From: Lachnospiraceae bacterium
GTDB lineage: Bacteria > Bacillota_A > Clostridia > Lachnospirales > Lachnospiraceae
Length of the DNA: 25,745 nt
Reading direction: 5' to 3'
Assembly (NCBI GenBank): GCA_031262285.1
Contig: JAISHZ010000320.1
Coordinates: 1 to 25,745, forward strand
Shown here piece by piece: positions 13,873 through 23,029 of the stretch. Positions within the stretch are counted from its first letter, which is position 1, and every line of letters begins with the position of its first letter. Made by a program: the position numbers and the translations under genes. The notes below the pieces were generated by a model. The model made no database searches, was not told the DNA's origin, and was given only the letters and a program-made list of their open reading frames with translations.

Positions 13873-15057
13873 ATGCTATTTCGGAGTAAAGTTGACAAGT
13901 CGGAGAAAAAGCACATAGAAGTGTTTGACTATGGGAAACGAAGGCTTTTAACTTATGCGGACTCTTTTCGGGAATTGGCAAAAAGCTTTGAAGGTCCGTT
14001 TGATTATGATACACAAGATCGACAAACGCTGTTACAAGCAAAAGTTTTATGGGAAAACAGAAGGGTATTATGTGATAATCTGAATGAGATGGCACAGATC
14101 ATGACCAGAGTCGCTTCTGAGGTCTTTCGGTATTGGCCATTGGAAGAGCGTAAAGAGAAACAGATCGTACATACCTTTCGTGATGAAGGAATCGTGATCA
14201 CCGATTTGTTTTACATAGATCATCCGGATGAGCGCAAGGGAATCGGTATTACGATGTATACCACCGGCAATTCGACTTATCAGACAGAAGAGGTGGCGGA
14301 TATGCTTTCTGTTTTGTTAAATGAGCGATATTCCGTGTCTGTTGTAACGCCGAGCGTAGTGGACAATCGTGTCCGCAGTTATGTATTTGTCGAAGAAGCC
14401 GGTTTCGTGGTGTTGACAGGGTGCGCCAAAGCGGTGAAAGAAAATGAAACGATCTCCGGTGATAATTATACCATCGTGGAATCCGAAAAAGGACGAATGA
14501 CCATTATGCTGTCGGATGGGATGGGTTCCGGTAAAATTGCGAATATGTCTAGTGAAAGAGTCTTAGATCTGATGGAAAAGATGTTGGAAGCAGGGTATGG
14601 AGTGGATACTGCGCTCAATTTGTGCAATAGTGCCTTGGTGGCGCAAGGGGAAGAACAAAATAGTTCCACACTGGATATCTGCACATTGGACTTGCATGAA
14701 GGTCACTGTGATTTGATCAAAGCGGGCGCGGCTGCTACTTTTATCAAGCGCGGTGCGATCGTGGAACAAATCAGCGCACAAAGCCTTCCTCTGGGCATCT
14801 TTGCGTCTGCTGAGGTAGAAGTGATTCATCGGGAGCTAATGGACGGAGACTATTTGGTGATGGTCTCCGATGGCGTCCTGGATGTTTTTACACGAAATCA
14901 ATATGAAGAAGCGGTAGAGCATTTTTTAAGCGGCGTACAAGATCAAAACCCCAAAGAAATTGCGGACAAACTTTTGCAATTTGTTTTGCACTCCGGAGGA
15001 GGACATATTCACGATGATATGACCATTCTCGTAGTAGGGATTTGGGAAAACGCTTGA
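13873..15057 (+). CDS. spoIIE: SpoIIE-like PP2C serine phosphatase without the membrane domain
   Basis: SpoIIE dephosphorylates the anti-anti-sigma factor SpoIIAA, freeing SigF in the forespore. This protein has only 394 residues against 827 in B. subtilis. Residues 1-190 match the middle region of SpoIIE and the rest its PP2C phosphatase domain. Metal-binding acidic residues fit at D215 (LSDGMGSG), D333 (VSDGVLD) and D381-D382 (HDDMTILVV). No membrane segment is visible, so the usual N-terminal multi-pass domain is absent, and the upstream 200 bases hold only a terminator and promoter. Start: ATG 13873 with AAAGGAGTGAAT; an in-frame ATG at 13840 lacks an SD. Position after divIC and before tilS is that of genuine spoIIE. 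Confidence 0.88.
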   Translation: MLFRSKVDKSEKKHIEVFDYGKRRLLTYADSFRELAKSFEGPFDYDTQDRQTLLQAKVLWENRRVLCDNLNEMAQIMTRVASEVFRYWPLEERKEKQIVHTFRDEGIVITDLFYIDHPDERKGIGITMYTTGNSTYQTEEVADMLSVLLNERYSVSVVTPSVVDNRVRSYVFVEEAGFVVLTGCAKAVKENETISGDNYTIVESEKGRMTIMLSDGMGSGKIANMSSERVLDLMEKMLEAGYGVDTALNLCNSALVAQGEEQNSSTLDICTLDLHEGHCDLIKAGAAATFIKRGAIVEQISAQSLPLGIFASAEVEVIHRELMDGDYLVMVSDGVLDVFTRNQYEEAVEHFLSGVQDQNPKEIADKLLQFVLHSGGGHIHDDMTILVVGIWENA

Positions 15058-15088
15058 TTTTCAAATTAAAATTTGTTATAAAAAGACA

Positions 15089-16546
15089 ATGAATCCGGTG
15101 GAAGAAAAAGTCTTTGCGTATATCAAAAAACACAAAATGCTGGAACCCGGCGATCGGGTAGCAGTCGGTGTATCCGGAGGGGCAGATTCCGTTTGCCTCT
15201 TGTTTTTGTTGAGCAAATGGGTTAAAACATACGGTGGTGCCCTTTGCGTAGTCCACATCAATCATATGCTCCGCACAGAAGCGAAAGACGAGGCGGCATT
15301 TGTCCAAGATCTGTGCACGCGTCAGCAGATTGCGTTTTTTGGCATTCAAAAGGACGTCGCGTTGCTTGCCGCACAAATGCGAATCACAACGGAAGAAGCG
15401 GGCAGAATGGCTCGGTATGACGCATATTCAGAGATGAAAGAGCAGTTTATGGCTGACAAAATCGCTGTGGCGCATACGGCAAATGATCAAGCGGAAACCA
15501 TGTTATTTCATCTTTTTCGAGGGAGTGGTATGAAAGGGTTGTGCGCCATCGCGCCAACCAGAGAGGATGTGATTCGTCCGATTTTGTGTTTAGAACGCAG
15601 AGAAGTCGAAGATTACCTACGCGGTGAAAATCAACCATACTGCACAGATGGAAGCAACCATACAGACCTGTATACGCGAAATCGGATCAGACACCATATT
15701 CTACCATTTGCAGAGGAACAAATTTCACACAACGCGATCGCTCATATGTGCGAAACAGCCAGACAGTTGTCGGAAACAGAAGACTACCTTGTAACGCTTA
15801 CTTCCCAAGCAGTCGAAAGTGTCGTAACACGCACAGAAAAAGACGTGAGAATAGATCGAAAACGATTTCTTGCGATGCACCCCGCTATGCAAAAGCGAGT
15901 CCTGCTGGAAGTACTACGAGAGTGGATTCCTCAAGCCAAAGATATTACTCATTTGCATATTGAATCAATGATAAAGTTATTTGATACAGATGGCAATCGC
16001 CGCCTTACCCTCCCCAAGGGTGTGAGTAGCAGGAGAGAATATGATCAAATCATCGTGGAAAAAGAAGACAAGCACCACACGGACAGGGAGCATATGCGAC
16101 CGGACCATGCAGACAATCTTGAAGTCATCGTATCCTTAGAGGCAATTCAGACTAGAGAGTGGGTTACATCGGTATATAATCAAATCAGCGTGTCTTTTCG
16201 CGTGTCGAATTATGATAAAAATAAGCAAATCGTGCGAAACAAGTATACGAAATGGTTTGATTGTGTTAAAATCAATGGGAATTTGACCTTGCGAACCAGA
16301 CGGATAGGCGACTATTTCATGATTAAAGATGCCAACAATGGGAAGATTCATCATAAAAGCTTGAAAGATTATATGCTCAAAGAGAAGATACCGGTCTCGA
16401 AAAGGGATCACATTTTATTGTTGGCGCAAGGGAATCATGTTTTGTGGGTGATTGGACATCGAATCAGTGAATATTATAAGATTGACGATACTACAAAACA
16501 ATGTTTAGAAGTCGAGGTAAGTACCTATATGGACGACTATTCTTAG
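15089..16546 (+). CDS. tilS: tRNA(Ile)-lysidine synthase
   Basis: Uses ATP and lysine to convert C34 of the CAU-anticodon tRNA(Ile) to lysidine, so it reads AUA codons. The 485-residue length suits the long form with an N-terminal PP-loop ATPase and C-terminal tRNA-binding domains. The PP-loop is VSGGADS, S29 to S34. AHTANDQAETMLFHLFRGSGMKGL and IRPILCLERREVEDYL are the conserved active-site segments. RTRRIGDYF and KSLKDYMLKEKIP mark the C-terminal domain. The ATG at 15089 has no clear SD, so it may depend on translation of spoIIE ending 31 bases upstream. It is followed after 26 bases by hpt. Confidence 0.94.
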   Translation: MNPVEEKVFAYIKKHKMLEPGDRVAVGVSGGADSVCLLFLLSKWVKTYGGALCVVHINHMLRTEAKDEAAFVQDLCTRQQIAFFGIQKDVALLAAQMRITTEEAGRMARYDAYSEMKEQFMADKIAVAHTANDQAETMLFHLFRGSGMKGLCAIAPTREDVIRPILCLERREVEDYLRGENQPYCTDGSNHTDLYTRNRIRHHILPFAEEQISHNAIAHMCETARQLSETEDYLVTLTSQAVESVVTRTEKDVRIDRKRFLAMHPAMQKRVLLEVLREWIPQAKDITHLHIESMIKLFDTDGNRRLTLPKGVSSRREYDQIIVEKEDKHHTDREHMRPDHADNLEVIVSLEAIQTREWVTSVYNQISVSFRVSNYDKNKQIVRNKYTKWFDCVKINGNLTLRTRRIGDYFMIKDANNGKIHHKSLKDYMLKEKIPVSKRDHILLLAQGNHVLWVIGHRISEYYKIDDTTKQCLEVEVSTYMDDYS

Positions 16547-16572
16547 GAATGTCACACACAAAAGGACGAAAC

Positions 16573-17121
16573 ATGAGCACAAGAGAAACGATACGAGTCT
16601 TATTGTCAGAAGAAACGATTTTACAGAGGATTCAAGAGCTGGGAGAGCAAATCAGCAAAGAGTATGCCAATAAACAACTCCATTTGGTGTGCGTGCTCAA
16701 AGGAGCAGCATTCTTTGCGTGTAAACTGGCGCAATGTATCAGCGTGCCTGTATCGATGGATTTTTTAACCGTTTCCAGTTATGGGCAAGGCACGAAATCA
16801 CAAGGCGTCGTCAAAATGATCAAAGATTTACAAGATTCCTTGCATGGAAAAGACGTGCTTGTCGTAGAGGATATTGTTGACTCCGGCAGGACGTTAACCA
16901 ATTTGCTGCAAATCTTACGAGAGCGAGAACCGGCTTCTTTGAGATTCTGCACCTTGTTGGATAAACCGGACAGACGAGAAGTACCTTTGAAATCTGACTA
17001 CAACGGCTTTGTAATCCCTGATGAATTTGTAGTGGGATATGGGTTGGATTATGATCAAAAATATCGCAATTTACCCTATGTGGGTGTTTTGGAGTTAGAG
17101 GAAACAGCAGTTGAAGAGTGA
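16573..17121 (+). CDS. hpt: Hypoxanthine(-guanine) phosphoribosyltransferase
   Basis: Purine salvage enzyme joining hypoxanthine or guanine to PRPP to give IMP or GMP. The 182 residues are the usual length. V97-V98-E99-D100-I-V-D103-S-G-R-T107 is the PRPP-binding motif. [14 protein letters not shown] and the flexible-loop [10 protein letters not shown] are also present, as is [18 protein letters not shown] near the end. Start chosen at ATG 16573 with AAAGGA at 16561; an earlier in-frame ATG lies within tilS and would give an unusual N-terminus. tilS-hpt-ftsH is a conserved Bacillota order. Confidence 0.95.
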   Translation: MSTRETIRVLLSEETILQRIQELGEQISKEYANKQLHLVCVLKGAAFFACKLAQCISVPVSMDFLTVSSYGQGTKSQGVVKMIKDLQDSLHGKDVLVVEDIVDSGRTLTNLLQILREREPASLRFCTLLDKPDRREVPLKSDYNGFVIPDEFVVGYGLDYDQKYRNLPYVGVLELEETAVEE

Positions 17122-17150
17122 GCCTTGGGCGAGCGGATGGGAGCCGAGTC

Positions 17151-18965
17151 TTGAAAAGAAGAGTAATTTTTAATTCATATTTTATGTTGGTGATATTACT
17201 ATTGTTGGTGATCGTCGTATTGAGTATCCTCAAAGGCAATAGTGAAGATTATACCAGAACCGAATTTGAAGCAGATATGTCGGCAGAACGTGTTTTGGGT
17301 ATTTCGATTTATCCCGATCGGGAAACACCTACAGGACATTTGACCGTCAGATTAAAAGACGGCGACAGCAAAACCTTGTATGTGACCGACGTAGCGGAAA
17401 TGGAAACCATGGTGAGAAGCCAAGGGTATGATCCGATTGTAGAAGCGGTGCAAAAAGATAGTTGGTTTATGAATTATCTGGTGCCGATGCTGATTGTCTT
17501 AGCCGTAGGGATCTTTTTCTTTTCCATGATCAATGCACAAAATATGTCGAGCGGCACGAGCGGCAAGATGATGAATTTTGGCAAAAGCCGTGCACGTCTG
17601 GCGGCGAATGAAAACAAAACGGATTTTAATCAAGTCGCGGGGTTACAGGAAGAAAAAGAAGATTTGCGCGAAATCGTAGATTTCCTTAAAGAACCCGGCA
17701 AATACAATAAAGTAGGAGCCAGAATCCCCAAAGGTGTACTTTTGGAAGGACCTCCCGGAACGGGTAAGACTCTGTTGGGGAAAGCGGTGGCAGGAGAAGC
17801 GGGAGTTCCGTTCTTTAGTATCTCCGGATCAGATTTTGTAGAAATGTTTGTCGGTGTGGGAGCTTCTCGCGTAAGGGATCTGTTTGAAGAAGCCAAAAAG
17901 AATGCACCATGTATTGTATTTATCGATGAAATAGACGCTGTAGCCAGACGTCGTGGCACCGGTATGGGCGGTGGTCACGATGAAAGAGAGCAGACGTTAA
18001 ATCAGTTGTTGGTAGAAATGGACGGATTCGGGATCAATGAAGGAATCATCGTCATGGCAGCGACGAACCGAGTGGATATCTTGGACCCGGCGATTTTAAG
18101 ACCGGGGCGTTTTGACAGGAAGATCGCGGTAGGGGTACCCGATGTTGCCGGTAGAGAAGAGATATTGCACGTTCACGCGCGCAATAAACCTTTGGCGGAA
18201 GACGTAGATTTGAAGCAGATCGCACAGACGACAGCAGGATTTACCGGCGCAGATTTGGAGAACCTCTTAAATGAGTCGGCGATAGCGGCAGCCAAAGAAG
18301 ATCGCTTGTATGTCAGACAAGAAGATATCAAAAAAGCATTTGTCAAAGTCGGAATCGGTGCAGAAAAGAAAAGCCGTGTCATTTCCGACAAAGAAAAGAA
18401 AATTACAGCGTACCATGAAGCCGGTCACGCGATTTTGTTTCATGTGTTGCCCGATGTAGGACCGGTATATACGGTGTCTATCATACCGACCGGAATCAGT
18501 GCGGCGGGTTATACGATGACACTACCGGAGAGAGATGAAATGTTTCTGACCAAGGGCAAGATGCTGCAAGACATTATGGCATCTTTGGGAGGACGCATAG
18601 CGGAAGAAATCATCTTCCAAGAAATCACCACAGGTGCTTCGAGTGATATCAAACGCGCGACGAAAGTAGCACGCAAGATGGTGACCAGATTTGGGATGTC
18701 TGACAATATCGGTGTGATCTGTTATGACAGTGACGACGACGAAGTCTTTATCGGACGCGATTTGGCACACGCAAAACCGCATAGCGAAGCGATTGCAGGG
18801 GAGATTGACAAAGAAGTAAAAGTAATCATTAACGACTGCTACACGAAAGCAAGCGACATCATCAAGAAACACATCGACATTCTCCACAGCTGCGCCGATC
18901 TTCTTTTAGAGAAAGAAAAGATCACAAGAGAGGAGTTTGAAAACCTCTTTGCTTCGGCATCCTAA
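17151..18965 (+). CDS. ftsH: ATP-dependent zinc metalloprotease FtsH
   Basis: Membrane-bound AAA+ protease that extracts and degrades membrane and regulatory proteins as a hexamer. The 604-residue protein has a first membrane segment near residues 8-26 and a second near 107-125 ([17 protein letters not shown]), with the small external domain between. Walker A is G200-PPGTGK-T207 and Walker [21 protein letters not shown] lies in the second region of homology. H422-E-A-G-H426 is the zinc site. Start chosen at TTG 17151 because GATGGGAG lies 7 bases upstream and it puts the basic KRR just before the first membrane helix. A GTG at 17118, overlapping the hpt stop, is an alternative. Confidence 0.95.
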   Translation: MKRRVIFNSYFMLVILLLLVIVVLSILKGNSEDYTRTEFEADMSAERVLGISIYPDRETPTGHLTVRLKDGDSKTLYVTDVAEMETMVRSQGYDPIVEAVQKDSWFMNYLVPMLIVLAVGIFFFSMINAQNMSSGTSGKMMNFGKSRARLAANENKTDFNQVAGLQEEKEDLREIVDFLKEPGKYNKVGARIPKGVLLEGPPGTGKTLLGKAVAGEAGVPFFSISGSDFVEMFVGVGASRVRDLFEEAKKNAPCIVFIDEIDAVARRRGTGMGGGHDEREQTLNQLLVEMDGFGINEGIIVMAATNRVDILDPAILRPGRFDRKIAVGVPDVAGREEILHVHARNKPLAEDVDLKQIAQTTAGFTGADLENLLNESAIAAAKEDRLYVRQEDIKKAFVKVGIGAEKKSRVISDKEKKITAYHEAGHAILFHVLPDVGPVYTVSIIPTGISAAGYTMTLPERDEMFLTKGKMLQDIMASLGGRIAEEIIFQEITTGASSDIKRATKVARKMVTRFGMSDNIGVICYDSDDDEVFIGRDLAHAKPHSEAIAGEIDKEVKVIINDCYTKASDIIKKHIDILHSCADLLLEKEKITREEFENLFASAS

Positions 18966-19057
18966 TCGGAACACGATTCACGAGCTGTATTAGGTGCAAA
19001 CACAGAGAACATCCGGAGGGAATGTGGGTGGTTGGGTCGGAAAGGTGACAACTAAAA

Positions 19058-21169
19058 ATGGATATCGAACGAATTCAAAAGGCACAATATGCACAGCAAT
19101 ACATCGCGGGAATGCGGCCGATTATCAATAAAAGAGCGTTATTTAGTGACACCACACAAGAGTATTGTACTCCGGCACAGCCTTCCGCGTTTGATTTGGT
19201 CACGATTCGATTCAGAACAGCACGGAATAACATAGACCGTGTATTTCTGGTATCCGGAAATGATAAATATCTAATGAGCAAGGTGGAAACGGTCGGGGAT
19301 TTTGATTATTATGCTTATGAATACCAACTGGACAATCAAAAACTGTCCTACTACTTTGAAGTGGTTATTGGCAAAGTGGTAGGCTATTTTGATGTTAGGG
19401 GGTTGGTTCGCGAAGTCAACGAATATTATGACTTTGTGATTTTTCCGGGATTTCGTACTCCTGATTGGGCAAAAGGCGCAGTCATGTATCAGATATTCGT
19501 AGATCGATTCTATAACGGTGATTTGTCTAACGATGTACAAACCAATGAATATAGTTACATTCGCGAGCCTGTGAAGCGAGTGACGGACTGGTATACGCCA
19601 CCGGCGACCGTCGGTATGCGAGAGTTTTATGGCGGTGACTTACAGGGTGTCATGGACAAAATGGATTATTTGCAAGATTTGGGTGTCGAAGTATTGTATT
19701 TCAACCCTATTTTTGTCTCACCGTCTAATCATAAATATGATATAGAAGATTATGAATATGTAGATCCTCATTTCGGTAAAATTGTAAATGATGGAGGAGA
19801 TCTACTGACACCGGAAAATAATCAAGAAAATCGTTTCGCAACGAAATATCAGAAACGCGTAACACAGAAGGACAATTTAGAAGCCGGGAATCAGCTTTTT
19901 ATTCAATTGGTGGAGGAAGCTCACAGACGCGGGATGAGGGTGATATTGGACGGTGTCTTCAATCATTGTGGTTCTTTTCATCAATGGATGGATCGGGAAC
20001 GAATCTATGAGGATGTCCAAGGTTATGAAAAAGGCGCATATGTGAGCGCGGACAGTCCTTATCGCGAATACTTTACCTTTCGGCGTGAGAACGACTGGCC
20101 TTATAATCCGTACTATGAAGGATGGTGGGGACACGATACTCTTCCCAAACTTCATTATGAGACTTCTCGTAATCTTTTCACGTATATGATGGATATCGCC
20201 AAGAAGTGGGTGTCACCGCCCTACAATGCAGACGGATGGCGATTGGATGTAGCGGCAGATTTGGGATATAGCCCAAGTTATAACCACTATTTTTGGCAAG
20301 AATTCAGAAAAGCGGTGAAAGAAGCGAATCCTGACGCGATCATCTTGGCAGAACATTACGGCGACACGAAAGACTGGCTGCAAGGGAATGAATGGGATAC
20401 CGTAATGAATTACGACGCGTTCATGGAACCTGTCACCTGGTTTTTGACGGGAATGGAAAAACATAGCGATGATTTCCGCGAAGATCTATTGGGGAATGCA
20501 CAAAGCTTTTGGGGAGCAATGCGCCATCACAATGCGGGTTTTGCGATGCCCAGTTGGCAAGTGGCGATGAATCAACTCTCCAATCATGATCATTCGCGAT
20601 TTTTGACTCGTACCAATCATATGGTCGGAAGAACCAACACTCTTGGATCGGAAGCAGCGGGGCGGTATGTGAATCAAGCTGTTTTTCGGGAAGGAGTGAT
20701 CATGCAGATGACATGGATTGGCGCTCCGACGATTTATTATGGGGATGAAGCAGGTGTGGTAGGATTTACCGATCCCGACAATCGACGTACTTATCCGTGG
20801 GGTAAGGAAGATAAGGAATTGATCGCTTTTCACAAAGCGGTGATTCGAATTCGAAGAGAACATGATGAGCTACGAATCGGATCCATTAAGCCATTAGCGG
20901 ATGACACCAATTTCCTGGCATATGGACGGTTTCATCGCAAAGGTCAGTCGGTCATTTTGATCAACAATAACGAGAGATCGATCACAAAAGAAGTCTCCGT
21001 ATGGGAATTGGGGATTGCCAAAGAGGGAACGATGTATAGCCTCATTCGTACCGACGCAACCGGGTTTTCTACAGAGGCGCATGAGTATCCGATCGTCATG
21101 GGTCGTATTACCGTTACGCTACCGGCTACTTGCGCAGCGATTCTGGCTGTGGTACCGGTAAGTGCGTAA
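19058..21169 (+). CDS. GH13 alpha-glucan hydrolase, neopullulanase/cyclomaltodextrinase-like
   Basis: Predicted to hydrolyse alpha-1,4 (and possibly alpha-1,6) links in maltodextrins, cyclodextrins or pullulan fragments. The 703-residue protein lacks a signal peptide, so an intracellular role is likely. Residues 1-140 form a beta domain in the place of the CBM34-like N-domain. The barrel then shows QIFVDRFYNGD, ILDGVFNHCG, GWRLDVAAD with nucleophile D397, IILAEHYGD with acid/base E432, and SNHDHSRFL with D511. A C-terminal beta domain closes the protein. SD is modest (AAAGGTG, about 11 bases from ATG 19058). It lies 92 bases after ftsH with no clear terminator. Subfamily and substrate need a phylogeny, so no symbol is given. 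Confidence 0.88.
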   Translation: MDIERIQKAQYAQQYIAGMRPIINKRALFSDTTQEYCTPAQPSAFDLVTIRFRTARNNIDRVFLVSGNDKYLMSKVETVGDFDYYAYEYQLDNQKLSYYFEVVIGKVVGYFDVRGLVREVNEYYDFVIFPGFRTPDWAKGAVMYQIFVDRFYNGDLSNDVQTNEYSYIREPVKRVTDWYTPPATVGMREFYGGDLQGVMDKMDYLQDLGVEVLYFNPIFVSPSNHKYDIEDYEYVDPHFGKIVNDGGDLLTPENNQENRFATKYQKRVTQKDNLEAGNQLFIQLVEEAHRRGMRVILDGVFNHCGSFHQWMDRERIYEDVQGYEKGAYVSADSPYREYFTFRRENDWPYNPYYEGWWGHDTLPKLHYETSRNLFTYMMDIAKKWVSPPYNADGWRLDVAADLGYSPSYNHYFWQEFRKAVKEANPDAIILAEHYGDTKDWLQGNEWDTVMNYDAFMEPVTWFLTGMEKHSDDFREDLLGNAQSFWGAMRHHNAGFAMPSWQVAMNQLSNHDHSRFLTRTNHMVGRTNTLGSEAAGRYVNQAVFREGVIMQMTWIGAPTIYYGDEAGVVGFTDPDNRRTYPWGKEDKELIAFHKAVIRIRREHDELRIGSIKPLADDTNFLAYGRFHRKGQSVILINNNERSITKEVSVWELGIAKEGTMYSLIRTDATGFSTEAHEYPIVMGRITVTLPATCAAILAVVPVSA

Positions 21170-21292
21170 TGTTACGATTCGCGATTTGCGCGGGATACAG
21201 CCTAAAGAATGGTAAAGGATTCAATAGCTGATTGATGTTTCAATATGTTTTCATCAGTAAAACAGGAAACAATCACTTTTCATAGTGAGGAT

Positions 21293-21370
21293 AAGTTTGA
21301 AAGTAAGGGAACTTTCAAACGCCTTGATTGGTACGCGCGCCGTTGGCACGCAGACGGGAGCAAATATGAA
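21293..21370 (+). repeat. Repeat R1 (copy E) forming the leader and start of murG
   Basis: Full-length copy with the perfect stem GTTTGAAAGT / ACTTTCAAAC (loop AAGGGA) and a second stem GCGCGCC / GGCACGC with one C-A mismatch. GACGGGAGCAAAT follows, then the ATG at 21366, which is the murG start. The element thus appears to provide the ribosome binding site and start codon of an essential gene. The SLKVRELSN frame is open and in frame with murG; read-through from a GTG at 21285 would add 27 residues, which the MurG family does not have. Confidence 0.92.
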
Positions 21371-22427
21371 GAAGATTATTTTAACCGGCGGTGGTTCAGC
21401 GGGTCATGTGACTCCCAATATTGCGTTATTACCGAAATTGGCGCAGGAGGGTTATGAAGTCGTTTATATCGGGTCGCATCAAGGCATCGAGAAACGATTG
21501 ATTGCGGATTATCCGATACGATATGAGAGCATCTCTTCCGGCAAATTCCGGAGATATTTTGATCTCAAGAATTTGACAGATCCGTTTCGAGTGATCAAAG
21601 GATATGGAGAAGCGAAACGATTATTAAAATCGTATGCACCGGATGTTGTGTTTTCAAAAGGTGGTTTTGTGAGTGTGCCGGTGGTGTTGGCAGCGAATGC
21701 TTTGAACATTCCCTGTGTGATTCATGAATCGGATATGACGCCGGGATTGGCGAATCGTTTGTGTCAGAAAGCCGCCCAAAAAATATGCTGTAATTTCCCG
21801 GAAACGCTCAAAATGCTTCCGGCTGACAAAGCAGTGCTTACGGGATCTCCGATTCGAGAGGAGTTATATCGTGGCAATCGCCTGGAAGGGCTGCGAATGT
21901 GCGGTTTTTCGGCGAATGAGCCTGTGATATTGGTCATGGGAGGAAGTCTGGGAGCCGCAGGTGTGAACCGCGTGGTGAGAGAAGCGTTGCCTAGACTGTT
22001 ACAGGATTTTCAAGTGGTACATTTGTGCGGAAAAGATAAAGTAGATAATCTTTTGTTAAATACCAGAGGGTATAAACAATTTGAATATATCAAGGAAGGC
22101 TTAAAGGATCTTTTTGCGATCGCCGATATCGTAATTTCCAGAGCGGGTGCGAATGCGATTTGTGAATTGTTGGCACTCAAAAAACCCAATATTTTGATTC
22201 CTCTGCCCGGGAAAAGCAGCAGAGGAGATCAAATCTTAAACGCAAAATCATTTCAATCGCAGGGCTTTTCTTTGGTCGTAGACGAAGAAGAAATGACAGC
22301 GGATCTCTTAACGGATCGCGTACATGAGTTATATTTTACCAAACAAACATATATTGATGCGATGTCGGGAAGTAATCAAATGGATTCTATCTCCACGATT
22401 ATTCAATTGATCAAAGAATCGTCGTAA
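21366..22427 (+). CDS. murG: UDP-GlcNAc:lipid I transferase MurG
   Basis: Peripheral membrane glycosyltransferase that adds GlcNAc to lipid I to make lipid II for peptidoglycan. The 353-residue length is normal. The N-terminal domain begins MKKIILTGGGSAGHVTPN, the acceptor-binding glycine-rich loop, and continues YIGSHQGIEKRLI. SKGGFVSVPVV and HESDMTPGLANRL are conserved. The C-terminal donor-binding domain has VMGGSLGAAGVN, ISRAGANAICELLAL and PNILIPLP. The start is in repeat R1, with SD GGGAG. It stands alone rather than in a mur-fts cluster. Its last 25 bases overlap the end of the convergent gene ywlG. Confidence 0.95.
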   Translation: MKKIILTGGGSAGHVTPNIALLPKLAQEGYEVVYIGSHQGIEKRLIADYPIRYESISSGKFRRYFDLKNLTDPFRVIKGYGEAKRLLKSYAPDVVFSKGGFVSVPVVLAANALNIPCVIHESDMTPGLANRLCQKAAQKICCNFPETLKMLPADKAVLTGSPIREELYRGNRLEGLRMCGFSANEPVILVMGGSLGAAGVNRVVREALPRLLQDFQVVHLCGKDKVDNLLLNTRGYKQFEYIKEGLKDLFAIADIVISRAGANAICELLALKKPNILIPLPGKSSRGDQILNAKSFQSQGFSLVVDEEEMTADLLTDRVHELYFTKQTYIDAMSGSNQMDSISTIIQLIKESS

Positions 22428-22960
22428 GCAGCGCGACTGCCACCGATAAATTTCGGACGTGTCCTGGCATAGCTAATAGATGCAGCGCCGATCTTGGTGA
22501 TCTCAAAGCGACAGGGCACTACCACATCTTTTAAGTGCATCCCGATAAAAGTGTTTCCGATATCCATACCCGCGTGGGCTTGGATATGCTCTACGGCAAC
22601 AGGATGAGTGAACGTGCGGTAAGCGGCGGTGGCAAAAGATCCTCCCGCTTTTGGCATGGGCACTACATTCACGAGATCCAAATCATAAAAAATGGCAGCT
22701 TCAGACTCTAAGATGAGAGCTCGGTTTAAATGCTCACAGCACTGTGCGGCGAGGTAAATCTTTGCTTGTTGTGTCGCTTCATAAATCCCTTCAAAGACAT
22801 CTTTCGCTACATCCGGGTTTGAATCCGTTCCGATTTTCTCCCCTTGTATTTCACTACTGGAACACCCGACTACGAAAAGAGAATGCTCCTCTAAGTGGGC
22901 ATAGGTAATCAAACTCATCGCCGCTTGATAAGCGGTTTCTTTTAATGTGAAAAGATTCAT
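22403..22960 (-). CDS. ywlG: UPF0340 (YwlG/TIGR01440 family) protein
   Basis: Conserved protein of unknown function, 185 residues, matching the YwlG/UPF0340 family. Recognisable segments are FVVGCSSSEIQGEKIGTDSN, AAQCCEHLNRALILE, VNVVPMPKAGGSFATAAY and HAGMDIGNTFIGMHLKDV. No membrane segments or signal peptide are seen; conserved Cys and His residues hint at a cytoplasmic enzyme, but no reaction is known to me. SD AAAGGAGT precedes the ATG at 22960. It lies 69 bases downstream of luxS on the same strand, so the two may be co-transcribed. Its 3' end overlaps murG tail to tail. Confidence 0.88.
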   Translation of the reverse strand: MNLFTLKETAYQAAMSLITYAHLEEHSLFVVGCSSSEIQGEKIGTDSNPDVAKDVFEGIYEATQQAKIYLAAQCCEHLNRALILESEAAIFYDLDLVNVVPMPKAGGSFATAAYRTFTHPVAVEHIQAHAGMDIGNTFIGMHLKDVVVPCRFEITKIGAASISYARTRPKFIGGSRAAYDDSLIN

Positions 22961-23029
22961 GATCGAGGGTACTCCTTTTGTTTGAGCTAAAGTGTTTTGA
23001 ATATAGCTGTTGTGGCGAATGAGAGATAC

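Noticed and set aside
21285..21365. Extended MurG start at GTG 21285 through repeat R1
   Set aside because: MurG proteins begin at the MKKI-type start near the glycine loop, and the SD GGGAG sits correctly for ATG 21366.
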